A DNA stretch of 49,353 bases from Candidatus Moraniibacteriota bacterium (GCA_013334765.1 JAAXWW010000003.1:1-49353), one strand, 5' to 3'; shown: positions 26,060-34,163, counted from the stretch's first letter. The notes: a model not told the origin generated them from the letters alone. Translations and numbers: made by a program.

Positions 26060-28474
26060 CTATTTTCTCACTTCCGCCCCGATTTCTTTTTCAAGGCTTG
26101 TGGTTATCTTTTCCATCACCCTATCCACGTCCTTGCTTTCAAGGGTCCTTTCGTTCGAGCCGAGATCGATATGGAAGGCGAAACTGTTGCTGCCGTCTTT
26201 AGCGAAAATATCGAAAAGCTCGGACGAAATAACCAGCTCGCCTCCGGCTTTCTTGATAATCTCGGTTATTTTGGCAACCGATATCCCCTTGTCGACAAGC
26301 ATGGAGATATCGCGGGTGACAATGGGAAAGCGGCTGATAGCAGAATAGGTTTTTTCCTTTCTGGAAACCTTGAGAAGTTTTTCCAAGTCGAGTTCGAAAA
26401 TTGCCACTCTCTTTCCGATTTTGAAATTAGCGACAATTAGCGGGCTCACTTCTCCGATATATCCTATTTTTTCTTTCGTCCCTTCGACTTTGATTTCTGC
26501 CAAGCGTCCCAAATGCCAAGTCCCGAGAGTCGAATCGGTCGGGGTCGGATCGAAGTTGTCATAATAGAAATCCGAAACGCCGAGCTGAGACAAGAAGTCA
26601 TCACATATTCCTTTGACTGAGAAAAATGTTTCAGCATCCTTATCACTGTCCAGAACTTTCGCCACGATCAGCATCCGCTTCTCTTCCGGCATCCCTCCGT
26701 TGGTCCAATAGGCCCTTCCGATTTCGAAAATCCCGAACGAAGAAAAATTCTTTATATTCTCACGGATATTCTTGAGGATGTTCGGAATGAGACTGACTCT
26801 CACATATTCCTGATCGGGATTCATCGGATTCTGAAGCTCATAGTGCTTGATTTCTTCAAGTCCGGTGTCAGCCGCGTCCTTCTTGGAATAGAAAGAATAA
26901 TTATATATTTCATCCAACCCGAAAGCAGAAAGGGCATTGCGTATGCGCCTTTCAAGAATCGACATCTCGTTGACCTTTCTCGAAGCGGGAGTTTCCGCCA
27001 TGATCCGAGGCTGCACCTTGTCATATCCCCAGACTCTTCCGATTTCTTCAATCAGATCCTCCTGAGTTCCAAGATCAAGTCTGAAAGTCGGAATGAGACA
27101 TTTCAAATCATTGCCCGATTTTTCAGTTGCGATTCCCAATGAATTCAATATTCTGACAATATCTTTTTCCGGAACGGTTTCGCCAAGAAGCCTTTCGACA
27201 TAGCCAAGATCCAGTTCGATTTTCCATAGCTTCACCGGTTCAGGATATATGTCGATAGTCTCTTTGATTTCTCCTCCGGCTATATGCTTCAAAATCTCAA
27301 CTAGGCGTACCATGGCTTTTTCCGCCATGTTCGGATCGATATCTTTCTCGAAACGGCTGGATGAATCAGTCTGGATTCCAAGTCTGGTCCTAGTTTTCCT
27401 GATCAAGACAGCATCGAAGCTCGCGGCTTCCAAGAATATGTTCTTGGTATTATCGGAAATTCTAGAATGAAGCCCACCCATGATTCCGGCTAGCGCCAAG
27501 GCTTTTTCGTTGTCGGTTATCAATAAGTCATCGCTGTTAAGCTCTATTTCAGCACCGTCAAGAAGGGTCAGTTTCTCATTGTCTTTCGCTTCGCGAACGA
27601 TGATGTTTCCGGAAATCTTTTCGAGATCGAACGCATGAAGCGGATTACCGAGTTCCAGCATGACATAGTTGGTCGCATCGACCACATTATTGATCGGGCG
27701 GATTCCTGAAATCCTAAGACGGTTCTGCATCCATGATGGAGAATCTTTGATTTCGACATTCTCCATCAGCACTCCGACATATCTCTTGCAATTGTCATTC
27801 TTGATTTCGACATTTATTTTCTTTCCTTTTTTTGTCTTTCCTTCAAGCTCAAGCCCATCGAAATCATAGTCGAATTCGATGCCTTCAAGAGCCGTTATTT
27901 CCCGCGCCACTCCGACATGGCTCATAGCATCATGCGCCCGGTCGGGAAGAACCTTGATTTCGAAAATATCATCCGATTCGACACCGAGATATTCAGCGAA
28001 AGGGATCCCAATTTCGGTTTCAGCTTCAAGGATTTTTATGCCATCATGACTCGTTCCCAATCCGAGTTCGTCTTCAGCGCAAAGCATCCCAGAAGACTCC
28101 ACGCCGCGAATCTTCGCTTTCTTGATTTCAATCCCGCAGGGTAATTTTGCGCCAGGAAGAGCGACCGGGACTATGTCTCCGATCTTGATGTTCGAAGCTC
28201 CGCAAACTATACGATGCAATTCTTCCTCGCCCGTCGAAGCCTTAGCGAAGGCGGGTCTTTTGCCTGTTATATCTACTTCAACCACCTGCAATCTGTCAGC
28301 ATCAGGATGCTTTTTAAGCGAGATTATCTTTCCAACGACAACACTATCGAATCCGCCTCCGATCTTTTCCAATCCCTCTACTTCCAAAGCACGCATGGTC
28401 AATTCCTCACGCACCTCTTCCGCGGATTTTTCAGTTCCTGATAATTCTTTTAGCCAGTTGAATGAATATTTCAT
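26060..28474 (-). CDS. pheT: Phenylalanyl-tRNA synthetase beta subunit
   Basis: The 804-aa beta subunit has the N-terminal tRNA-binding (EMAP/OB) domain (about 40-150), B3/B4 editing domain, B5 domain, catalytic-like core and the C-terminal anticodon-binding (FDX-ACB) domain (YSAISRFPIVTRDISMLV). It works as an alpha2-beta2 enzyme with PheS, and its B3/B4 part removes misacylated Tyr. Residues about 74-83 (RPAFAKASTG) are an in-frame insert encoded by a palindromic repeat in the OB domain. PheS and PheT genes are normally adjacent, but here an inverted-repeat-flanked gene lies between them. Its own upstream 50 nt are that element's left end. Confidence 0.96.
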   Translation of the reverse strand: MKYSFNWLKELSGTEKSAEEVREELTMRALEVEGLEKIGGGFDSVVVGKIISLKKHPDADRLQVVEVDITGKRPAFAKASTGEEELHRIVCGASNIKIGDIVPVALPGAKLPCGIEIKKAKIRGVESSGMLCAEDELGLGTSHDGIKILEAETEIGIPFAEYLGVESDDIFEIKVLPDRAHDAMSHVGVAREITALEGIEFDYDFDGLELEGKTKKGKKINVEIKNDNCKRYVGVLMENVEIKDSPSWMQNRLRISGIRPINNVVDATNYVMLELGNPLHAFDLEKISGNIIVREAKDNEKLTLLDGAEIELNSDDLLITDNEKALALAGIMGGLHSRISDNTKNIFLEAASFDAVLIRKTRTRLGIQTDSSSRFEKDIDPNMAEKAMVRLVEILKHIAGGEIKETIDIYPEPVKLWKIELDLGYVERLLGETVPEKDIVRILNSLGIATEKSGNDLKCLIPTFRLDLGTQEDLIEEIGRVWGYDKVQPRIMAETPASRKVNEMSILERRIRNALSAFGLDEIYNYSFYSKKDAADTGLEEIKHYELQNPMNPDQEYVRVSLIPNILKNIRENIKNFSSFGIFEIGRAYWTNGGMPEEKRMLIVAKVLDSDKDAETFFSVKGICDDFLSQLGVSDFYYDNFDPTPTDSTLGTWHLGRLAEIKVEGTKEKIGYIGEVSPLIVANFKIGKRVAIFELDLEKLLKVSRKEKTYSAISRFPIVTRDISMLVDKGISVAKITEIIKKAGGELVISSELFDIFAKDGSNSFAFHIDLGSNERTLESKDVDRVMEKITTSLEKEIGAEVRK
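28228..28257. repeat. Palindromic element inserted in frame in pheT
   Basis: A 30-bp GC-rich imperfect palindrome (CCCG...CGGG outer arms with an AGC/GC inner pair around CTTA) encodes the RPAFAKASTG peptide. It closely matches the intergenic copy at 39470-39497 and resembles the valS units. Confidence 0.8.
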
Positions 28475-28480
28475 GATCTT

Positions 28481-28949
28481 AAATTCGAAATCCGAAAAAC
28501 GAAATCCGAAACAATATTAAAATTCGAATAATTAAATTATAAACTAGCACGACTTTCTCATTATGGAACTGAATATCTTCATCAACTCGGTAGCCTCTCC
28601 AGTCAATCTTAATCTTTCTTTTTCCAGCTCGATAATATTCCCGGAGTCTATAAGCGTTAGCCAATACCTGCTCTCCTTAGCCTCTTTTCTTGATATCTTT
28701 ATCCTCATCAAAAAATCTTTCTTACTCAGTGACTCATTCGCTTCGATATAGTTAGCACCAACAGACCCGGAAGAACGTATGACCTGTTTCCCATCCTCTA
28801 TGTTGGCGATAGTTCTGGGTATCTTCTTAACAAACAGCCTGACGTCTTTTGAAAATCCAAGGGTTCTATCTTCCAGATCGAATTGTTTTTTATCTTGTAT
28901 TTCTGTCATTCCGGTTTGTTTCGGATTTCTGATTTCGTGCTTCGTATTT
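28481..28949. mobile_element. Putative small element: four-helix-bundle gene flanked by 32-bp inverted repeats
   Basis: The left arm (28481-28512) and the reverse complement of the right arm (28918-28949) match at about 25 of 32 positions, including an identical 12-base end GAAATCCGAAAC. The element fills the whole gap between pheS and pheT and holds one gene. No transposase is present, so any movement would need help in trans. The inverted repeats could instead be regulatory structures or leftovers of an older insertion. Confidence 0.6.
28544..28909 (-). CDS. Four-helix-bundle protein (S23/23S rRNA intervening-sequence family)
   Basis: The 121-aa protein is all helical. It has the family features VRLFVKKIPRTIANIEDGKQVIRSSGSVGANYIEANE-type core (residues about 22-60), KKDFLMRIKISRKEAKES and a final leucine-rich helix. 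Members are encoded in 23S rRNA intervening sequences of spirochaetes and as free genes elsewhere, and they share the fold of the Avd protein of diversity-generating retroelements. The molecular role is not settled. No reverse transcriptase or template repeat is visible here. The ATG at 28909 lies 9 nt from the right inverted repeat. A TATAAT near 28536-28541 could help drive pheT. Confidence 0.85.
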   Translation of the reverse strand: MTEIQDKKQFDLEDRTLGFSKDVRLFVKKIPRTIANIEDGKQVIRSSGSVGANYIEANESLSKKDFLMRIKISRKEAKESRYWLTLIDSGNIIELEKERLRLTGEATELMKIFSSIMRKSC

Positions 28950-28950
28950 A

Positions 28951-30000
28951 TCAGAACTGACGAATGAATCTCAAATCGCCACTATGGAAGAGTCTGACGT
29001 CATCGATTTTGTATTTCATCATGGCGAGTCTCTCAAGCCCGAAACCCCAGGCGAATCCAGTATATTTGCCGCGCGGATATCCAGCGGCCTCAAAAACGTT
29101 CTGATTGACCATGCCAGCGCCGCCGAGTTCCAGCCAGCCGCCATATCGGCAAGCCTTGCAGCCTTTGCCATGACAGACCGTGCAGGTGATATCGAATTCG
29201 AATCCCGGTTCGACGAACGGGAAATAGCTCGGACGCAGGCGCACCTTGACGTCCTGTTTGAAAAGCAAGGAAAAGAATTCCTGGGCGACGAATTTCAGGT
29301 TTCCGACATTGATGTTCTCTCCCACGACCAATGACTCGAACTGATAGAAAGTGTGCTCATGAGTCGAATCAGTCGCTTCTGAACGAAAAACTTTTCCGGG
29401 AACTATGATCTTGAATGGCGGAGTGTGCTGTTCCATATACTTCACCTGCGCAGCCGAAGTCTGTGATCTCATGGATAATCTTTCTTCGCTTCCATTTTTT
29501 TTATTTTTAGCAGCCTGTTTCAGCCAGAAGGTATCCTGCATGTCGCGAGCCGGGTGATGCTCCGGAATATTCAAGGCATCGAAGTTATAGAACTCGGTTT
29601 CGATTTCCGGACCATCGGAAACCTCGAATCCCATGGCAGTGAAGATATCCTGGATGTCGTTGACGATAAGCGAGATGGGGTTGAGATGTCCCGCACCCCT
29701 CTTATTTCCGGGAATGGTGATGTCTATTTTTTCACTTTCGAAATCGAACCCCTTGTTCCTAAGCGCGGTCCTTTTCACTTCGATAGCATCGGAGATTTCT
29801 TTCCTTGCGCCATTCGCCAGAGGCCCGACGACTTTCTTATCTTCAGCTGAAAGAGAACCAAGGCTCTTCATGATTTCCGTGAATTCGCTTTTCCTTCCGA
29901 GATATTTCTTTTCCAAATCGAAAAGTTCCGCCTCATTCCCAGCGGTTTCCAAATCGACGAAAAACTGCTTTCTTATGCCCTCGATCTTTTCTTTTTGCAT
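28951..30000 (-). CDS. pheS: Phenylalanyl-tRNA synthetase alpha subunit
   Basis: The 349-aa class II catalytic subunit has an N-terminal coiled coil (about 1-85), then motif 2 (FRSEATDSTHEHTFYQFESL) and motif 3 (FAWGFGLERLAMMKY). The family sequence HPARDMQDTFWL is also clear. A CxxC-containing insert (TCTVCHGKGCKAC, about residue 275) is a short zinc-finger-like feature seen in some PheS proteins. A promoter with -10 ending 6 nt before ATG predicts a leaderless mRNA. Translation of pheT downstream must pass over or use the inserted element. Confidence 0.97.
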   Translation of the reverse strand: MQKEKIEGIRKQFFVDLETAGNEAELFDLEKKYLGRKSEFTEIMKSLGSLSAEDKKVVGPLANGARKEISDAIEVKRTALRNKGFDFESEKIDITIPGNKRGAGHLNPISLIVNDIQDIFTAMGFEVSDGPEIETEFYNFDALNIPEHHPARDMQDTFWLKQAAKNKKNGSEERLSMRSQTSAAQVKYMEQHTPPFKIIVPGKVFRSEATDSTHEHTFYQFESLVVGENINVGNLKFVAQEFFSLLFKQDVKVRLRPSYFPFVEPGFEFDITCTVCHGKGCKACRYGGWLELGGAGMVNQNVFEAAGYPRGKYTGFAWGFGLERLAMMKYKIDDVRLFHSGDLRFIRQF

Positions 30001-30006
30001 AGGTAT

Positions 30007-30035
30007 ATTCTACTTTCAATGCGGAAAAAAGTCAA
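30007..30035 (-). promoter_or_regulatory. Leaderless-type promoter of pheS
   Basis: TTGACT (30030-30035) and TAGAAT (30007-30012) are 17 bp apart, and the ATG at 30000 follows the -10 after exactly 6 nt. The start of transcription is therefore expected at or next to the A of ATG. The -35 overlaps the T tract of the preceding gene's terminator. Confidence 0.75.
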
Positions 30036-30070
30036 AAAAGCAGGGATGATGTACTGATACATCATCCCTG
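30034..30070 (-). terminator. Terminator after the zinc-finger gene
   Basis: A perfect 13-bp stem (30041-30053 with 30058-30070) and a 4-nt loop are followed by a T tract on the minus strand. Confidence 0.92.
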
Positions 30071-30079
30071 TATTCATAA

Positions 30080-30271
30080 TCACTCACCGCGACGAATTTT
30101 GCCTGTGCCACAACACGCATGGCAACATTTTGTCCAGATAATCATTCCCTGAGCAGAACAAATAGGACATTCAGTCTTCTTAACAGGGTCTCCCTTACAC
30201 GCCCAGCAGATTTCATATCTGTCAAAAACTTCGCCCTTGCCGCTGCACTTTCCACAAATTTCCATTATCAT
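30080..30271 (-). CDS. Free-standing DnaJ-type zinc-finger protein
   Basis: The 63-aa protein is almost entirely the cysteine-rich domain of DnaJ: four CxxC units (CGKCSGKG, CWACKGD, CPICSAQG, CHACCGTG), enough for two zinc ions. No J domain or C-terminal client-binding domain is attached. Such small proteins can act in thiol or chaperone chemistry, but the function here is unknown. The ATG at 30271 has a strong SD (GGAGGA, 6 nt spacing). An upstream TTG at 30277 does not. It has its own terminator, so it forms a single-gene unit like the orphans at 10.1-11.8 kb. Confidence 0.85.
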   Translation of the reverse strand: MIMEICGKCSGKGEVFDRYEICWACKGDPVKKTECPICSAQGMIIWTKCCHACCGTGKIRRGE

Positions 30272-30340
30272 GAACAATCCTCCCTCTGATTACCCATGAT
30301 TGACTTTAATGCAATGTACTCTCAAAAATACGCCGACAAC

Positions 30341-30586
30341 TTACATGCCCAGCTTCTTCTTCGCCTCCGCGTACTGCGCTTCGGTTATCTGTCCTGTCTT
30401 TCTCATCATCTTCATGGCAGAGAGCATCTTGTCGCGGTTCTTCGGAGCGAACGCTTCGCGCATCAGCTTCTCGCGTTCTTTCGGATTCATCTTCTCGATC
30501 CTTTTCATCGCGATGCGCTGAAGCATGTTCATCTTCGGCTTGTTATCATCATCTGATCCTGAATTTTTGCTGAATGGATTCCACAT
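30341..30586 (-). CDS. Small basic protein, possibly SHOCT-like C-terminus, unknown
   Basis: The 81-aa product is rich in Lys and Met. The C-terminus (MMRKTGQITEAQYAEAKKKLGM) has the look of a SHOCT motif, a short helical hairpin often found at protein ends, but this is a weak match. The N-terminal part (about residues 1-18) is polar and probably disordered. It lies between the zinc-finger gene and secF with no SD and no clear promoter. It could belong to the sec transcript or stand alone. Confidence 0.6.
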   Translation of the reverse strand: MWNPFSKNSGSDDDNKPKMNMLQRIAMKRIEKMNPKEREKLMREAFAPKNRDKMLSAMKMMRKTGQITEAQYAEAKKKLGM

Positions 30587-30599
30587 AATCTTAGTTATT

Positions 30600-30686
30600 A
30601 GTTAATTAGTTGAATAAGTTATTAGTTGCATGGAAATGAGTGATGAAAACATATTTCACCCTAATTAACCAATAAACTAATTAACC
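30600..30686. repeat. AT-rich inverted and direct repeats of TTAATTAGTT type
   Basis: The left block (30600-30625) matches the reverse complement of the right block (30661-30686) at about 19 of 26 positions. Both are made of TTAATTAGTT-like units, separated by a hairpin-prone GTGATGAAAACATATTTCAC stretch. No gene is seen in this gap before secF. Confidence 0.5.
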
Positions 30687-30688
30687 AA

Positions 30689-31582
30689 TCACCTTTTTTG
30701 TAAATTATAGCTTGTCACTAAAAGCGCTGAGGCGATGAAAATGGACGAATACGTCCCGAACGTCACTCCGACCAGAAGAGCGAGAGCGAAATATTTTACC
30801 GATTCTCCTCCGAAAAGATATATGGCAAGAAGGGTCACGATAACAGTGAGTGATGTGTTGATAGAGCGCACTAATGTTTCATTAAGGCTCCTGTTCACTA
30901 TTTCCGGGAAAGTCTCTTTCGATGAGCTGCGAATCAGGTTCTCACGGGTCCGGTCATAGACTACGATCGTGTCATGGACTGAAAATCCGAGGATAGTGAG
31001 AAGCGCCGCGATGAACGGAACGCCCACTTCGATATCGAAGAAATGACCCAATACCGCGAAGACTCCGATGGTTATGAGGACATCGTGAATGAGCGCGATA
31101 ACTGCGCCTGCCCCGTATTTCCAAGAAGCCACCGGCCGGGAAACTTTCCTGAAAGCCCAGGCGACATATGCCATTATCCCGACTACCGCCCAGAAGATCG
31201 CCAGAAGCGAATTCTTGCGAAGGTCATTGGAAACGGAAGAATTGATATAATCGACTCTGGTTTGCGCCACATCAGGATGCTTCGCTTTCAGCTGCTCGAA
31301 AACCGCCTGATTGACATTGTCTTCCTCTGAAGCGTATCGGACAAGCATCGTGTCAGAACCCGACAACTGCAATGTCAGGCTTTTAAGATTGAGGTTTCCA
31401 AGATCACTGCTGACTTCTTGGGTTGTTGGCAGCCCGCTTGGGAATTTCAATTCCATGAGCGTTCCTCCATTGAAATCGATCCCGAATTTGAGACCCCAAA
31501 TCAGAATAGCCGCAATACTCAGCAAAGTAACCGTTCCGGAAAAAATATAAGAATATTTAGTTTTCGAAATTATATTTAACAT
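30689..31582 (-). CDS. secF: Protein translocase subunit SecF
   Basis: The 297-aa inner-membrane protein has six membrane segments and one external domain after the first (FGIDFNGGTLMELKF start). Later segments carry the SecF pattern with VPFIAALLTILGFSVHDTIVVYDRTREN. With SecD it uses the proton motive force to pull exported proteins out of the SecYEG channel. It starts 3 nt after secD stops, and the two act together. No SD is evident. Confidence 0.96.
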   Translation of the reverse strand: MLNIISKTKYSYIFSGTVTLLSIAAILIWGLKFGIDFNGGTLMELKFPSGLPTTQEVSSDLGNLNLKSLTLQLSGSDTMLVRYASEEDNVNQAVFEQLKAKHPDVAQTRVDYINSSVSNDLRKNSLLAIFWAVVGIMAYVAWAFRKVSRPVASWKYGAGAVIALIHDVLITIGVFAVLGHFFDIEVGVPFIAALLTILGFSVHDTIVVYDRTRENLIRSSSKETFPEIVNRSLNETLVRSINTSLTVIVTLLAIYLFGGESVKYFALALLVGVTFGTYSSIFIASALLVTSYNLQKR

Positions 31583-31585
31583 AAA

Positions 31586-33295
31586 TTATTTTTCAATGTT
31601 TTCCTTATTTTTCCTTTTGGCACCGATGAGCCACAATTTTCCCTCCATCCATTCTCCGACCAGGAACTCGAGTATGGTTTTCGAAATCACGACCGCAGTG
31701 AACATGGAAACCAACACCCCGACAACCAGAGTGACTGCGAATCCTTTCACGAATCCGGTTCCGAGATTGATAAGGATGAAAGCGGTGATAATCGAGGAGA
31801 TATTCCCGTCCCGGATCGAAGTCCAGGCGCGCTTGAAGCCTTCTTCGATAGCGCTGGCTACGTTCCTTCCGTTGCCGATTTCTTCTTTGGTGCGTTCGAA
31901 GATGAGGATATTGGCATCCACCGCCATACCGATCGACAGGACGAATCCGGCGATTCCCGGAAGCGTCAGCGTGATCGACCACGGCGTCAAGCCGGAAAGC
32001 TTGAAAATGGATATCATAAGCCCGGTATATATGAGCAAAGCGACTGAAGCGATAAGCCCCAAGAAGCGGTAATAGATCAGCATGAAAATGACGACGAAAG
32101 CAAGCCCGATGATTCCCGCTTTCATACTCTGCGCCAATGAAACGGCCCCCAGGGAAGCCTCGACGCTCTGCTGGGAAATCAGGCTTATCGGCACAGGCAG
32201 CGCGCCCTCATTCAGCCTCTTTACCAGGTTCTTCGCCTCATCAAGCGTGAAGTTTCCGGAAATCTGAGCTCTTCCGGTCGATATTTCTTCGTTCACATTC
32301 GGAGCGCTGACGATTTCGTTGTCCAGATATATGGCAACCGGCTTCCCGACATTGCGTTTGGTTATCTCATCGAAAAGCCTGGTTCCTTCGGAATCAAACT
32401 GTAAGGAAACGACCGGTTCAGAAAGGCCCTGACTTTGATATTCAACAACTGCGCTCTTGAGATTTTTTCCAGTAAGGCCTGTCGAAACCCAGGTCGCCAT
32501 AGGTTGCGGCTGAGTCTTTTTGGCAATCAGGATATGGACCGCATGGACTTCAAGATTATCGCCCTCTCCGCGCTGCTCTATTTTCTTTATGATATGCCAC
32601 CCGAACTGCGTTTCAACTAAATCAGGATATATCTGTCCGTCTTGAAGGTTCGAATCAAAAAGGACCTTGTCGAATTCAGGCACGAATTCTCCTTTCCCCA
32701 CAAAACCCAAATCTCCGCCGTCGTCCTTCGAACCAGGATCTTCGCTGTTGCTCTTTACAAGTATTGCGAAATCTTCTCCTCCGCCAGCTGGCGGATTCGC
32801 CCTATTGAGAATTTGCTGGGCTTTTTCCTTAGCCTGAGCATTTTCCCGATCCAAGACATCTTGAGGAATCTGCTCCGGCTCAGTCGCCTGCTGTTCTTTG
32901 AATTCCAAAAACGGCGTGTCCTTGATCATGCTTTTCGCCTGATCGATATCCTTGATGCCTGCCAATTCTACAATGAGACGACTTTCCGAACCTGATTTGG
33001 TGGTATATACGACCGGCTCAGCCACTCCGAAAGCGTTCACTCTCCTTTCAATAGTATCTTGGATAGCAGAAAGCGCGTCGGCTTTCTTGTCGTCGCTTAT
33101 CTGGCTCAAATCCGGAGCATATTCCAAGTGAATCCCGCCTTGGAGATCCAAACCGAGGTTTATGTGAGCCTTATTGAGAAAAGCATAAAAACGCGGCATC
33201 TTCGAAACCGCTTTCGGATATGAAATCAGCCCGACTACAAGGGCTAGGAAAATAACCAAAACAAACTTAACTGCAATCTTTCTTCTCAGTGTCAT
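31586..33295 (-). CDS. secD: Protein translocase subunit SecD with an inserted parvulin-like domain
   Basis: SecD is normal at both ends: membrane anchor (about 7-27), GLDLQGGIHLEY, then P1 and the six-segment RND-like membrane domain with the DANILIFERTKEE motif. Between LEFKEQ (about 134) and WVSTGLTGKNL (about 269) it carries about 130 extra residues. These contain AKEKAQQIL, SNSEDPGSK, GGDLGFVGKGEF, FDKVLFD and FGWHIIKKIE, the marks of a parvulin peptidyl-prolyl isomerase. The strand VHAVHILIAKK follows FGWHIIKK, whereas in ordinary parvulins it comes first, so the domain looks circularly permuted. It would place a foldase next to the emerging substrate. A palindrome at 32781-32796 encodes part of this insert. 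A leaderless-type promoter lies directly upstream. Confidence 0.96.
   Translation of the reverse strand: MTLRRKIAVKFVLVIFLALVVGLISYPKAVSKMPRFYAFLNKAHINLGLDLQGGIHLEYAPDLSQISDDKKADALSAIQDTIERRVNAFGVAEPVVYTTKSGSESRLIVELAGIKDIDQAKSMIKDTPFLEFKEQQATEPEQIPQDVLDRENAQAKEKAQQILNRANPPAGGGEDFAILVKSNSEDPGSKDDGGDLGFVGKGEFVPEFDKVLFDSNLQDGQIYPDLVETQFGWHIIKKIEQRGEGDNLEVHAVHILIAKKTQPQPMATWVSTGLTGKNLKSAVVEYQSQGLSEPVVSLQFDSEGTRLFDEITKRNVGKPVAIYLDNEIVSAPNVNEEISTGRAQISGNFTLDEAKNLVKRLNEGALPVPISLISQQSVEASLGAVSLAQSMKAGIIGLAFVVIFMLIYYRFLGLIASVALLIYTGLMISIFKLSGLTPWSITLTLPGIAGFVLSIGMAVDANILIFERTKEEIGNGRNVASAIEEGFKRAWTSIRDGNISSIITAFILINLGTGFVKGFAVTLVVGVLVSMFTAVVISKTILEFLVGEWMEGKLWLIGAKRKNKENIEK
32781..32796. repeat. 16-bp palindrome in secD, identical to one in rnpB
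   Basis: TCCGCCAGCTGGCGGA is found inside the parvulin-like insert of secD (around residues 167-172, NPPAGG) and unchanged in rnpB at 22232-22247. Confidence 0.8.
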
Positions 33296-33301
33296 AATGC
33301 T

Positions 33302-33329
33302 ATTCTAGACTTTTTTCCGTATTTTGCAA
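33302..33329 (-). promoter_or_regulatory. Leaderless-type promoter of secD
   Basis: TTGCAA (33324-33329) and TAGAAT (33302-33307) are 16 bp apart, and the secD ATG at 33295 follows after exactly 6 nt. Confidence 0.65.
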
Positions 33330-33345
33330 CTTTTCGCCGGAAAAC

Positions 33346-33597
33346 TTATGAAAAAGTGGTTACGATCCTATCCGATTCCGCTTCTATCTCTTTCCAGCGG
33401 GATTCGAGATTGTGCTTCATCTGCTCGATATTCTCATTCTTGTCCAAAAAACCCTTATCCAGCTTGTCCTCGATAATGTCATCGACCAGGCTCCTGTATT
33501 CGTCGAAGGTCCTGACCTTTTCCAATTCCGCAGCTTCTTTTATCTCCCTAAATAAGCCGCTTTCTGTCGGTTCTCCTCCCATATAGATATCAGTCAT
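33346..33597 (-). CDS. Small acidic helical protein, unknown
   Basis: The 83-aa product is rich in Glu, Asp, Lys and Arg and predicted all helical, with no Cys, signal peptide or membrane segment. I recognise no family. It lies 11 nt after the NUDIX gene at 33609-34094, so it is probably co-transcribed with it, and ends 51 nt before the secD start. The frame is clean and uses codons like its neighbours, which supports a real gene. Confidence 0.6.
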   Translation of the reverse strand: MTDIYMGGEPTESGLFREIKEAAELEKVRTFDEYRSLVDDIIEDKLDKGFLDKNENIEQMKHNLESRWKEIEAESDRIVTTFS

Positions 33598-33608
33598 ATG
33601 TTTTGATA

Positions 33609-34094
33609 TTACTGATTACATCTATATGATAGCTCATTTCCTGTTTTTTGTAAGAATTCGTGAGCATCCTTGAGCGTCTTCCGGATATTTTCATATGCCA
33701 AATGATCCATGGCGTCAGTATACGAAAACCACCCGGAAGCATTATGTTCATGAGAAATGACGATATTTTCAGTTTTCGTTTCAGCCAAATAGAAGACCAC
33801 TCTTTTGATGATGAATATTCCCCTGCCGGATTCGATCCTGTCCGCCCTTTCCCGTCCCTTGGACAGATAGGAGTATCCGTTTTTCGATTTGAATCCGGAA
33901 GCAATCTCGAGATCACCTATTCCAGATTCCTCTTCCGTCTCCCTTCTAAGTGTCTCTTCCTCGCTCTCCCCATGTTCTGGATGGCCTTTGGGAAATCCCC
34001 AATAATTATTGCAAAGAAGGAGATAGCGGATATCCTCCCCCTCTTTTCGGTAAACCACCGTCCCGACTGATTTTTCAAAAGCTAATAGTTTCAT
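33609..34094 (-). CDS. NUDIX hydrolase (diadenosine-polyphosphate hydrolase-like)
   Basis: The 161-aa protein has a full NUDIX box, GX5EX7REUXEEXGU, at about residues 37-59 (GHPEHGE, RETEEESGI), preceded by WGFPKG, which is typical of Ap4A-type hydrolases. It probably cleaves a nucleoside-diphosphate-linked substrate using divalent metal. The ATG at 34094 begins MKLLAFEKSVGTVVY. The frame remains open to 34217, over the plus-strand RNA region, but those residues are not NUDIX-like. It is divergent to the structured RNA and followed by the 83-aa gene. Confidence 0.88.
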   Translation of the reverse strand: MKLLAFEKSVGTVVYRKEGEDIRYLLLCNNYWGFPKGHPEHGESEEETLRRETEEESGIGDLEIASGFKSKNGYSYLSKGRERADRIESGRGIFIIKRVVFYLAETKTENIVISHEHNASGWFSYTDAMDHLAYENIRKTLKDAHEFLQKTGNELSYRCNQ

Positions 34095-34125
34095 ATCACG
34101 AACTTCATATGTGTATGTCAGTTTA

Positions 34126-34154
34126 TTGACATAATTGCAAATTACTACTAGCTT
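34126..34154 (+). promoter_or_regulatory. Possible promoter of the plus-strand structured RNA
   Basis: A perfect TTGACA at 34126-34131 is followed after 17 bp by TAGCTT (34149-34154), a poor -10. A start near 34161 would match the first arm of the RNA's closing helix. Confidence 0.35.
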
Positions 34155-34163
34155 TAGCCTACC

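Noticed and set aside
28481-28949. Diversity-generating retroelement around the four-helix-bundle gene
   Set aside because: No reverse transcriptase, template or variable repeat is present. Only the accessory-protein fold is shared.
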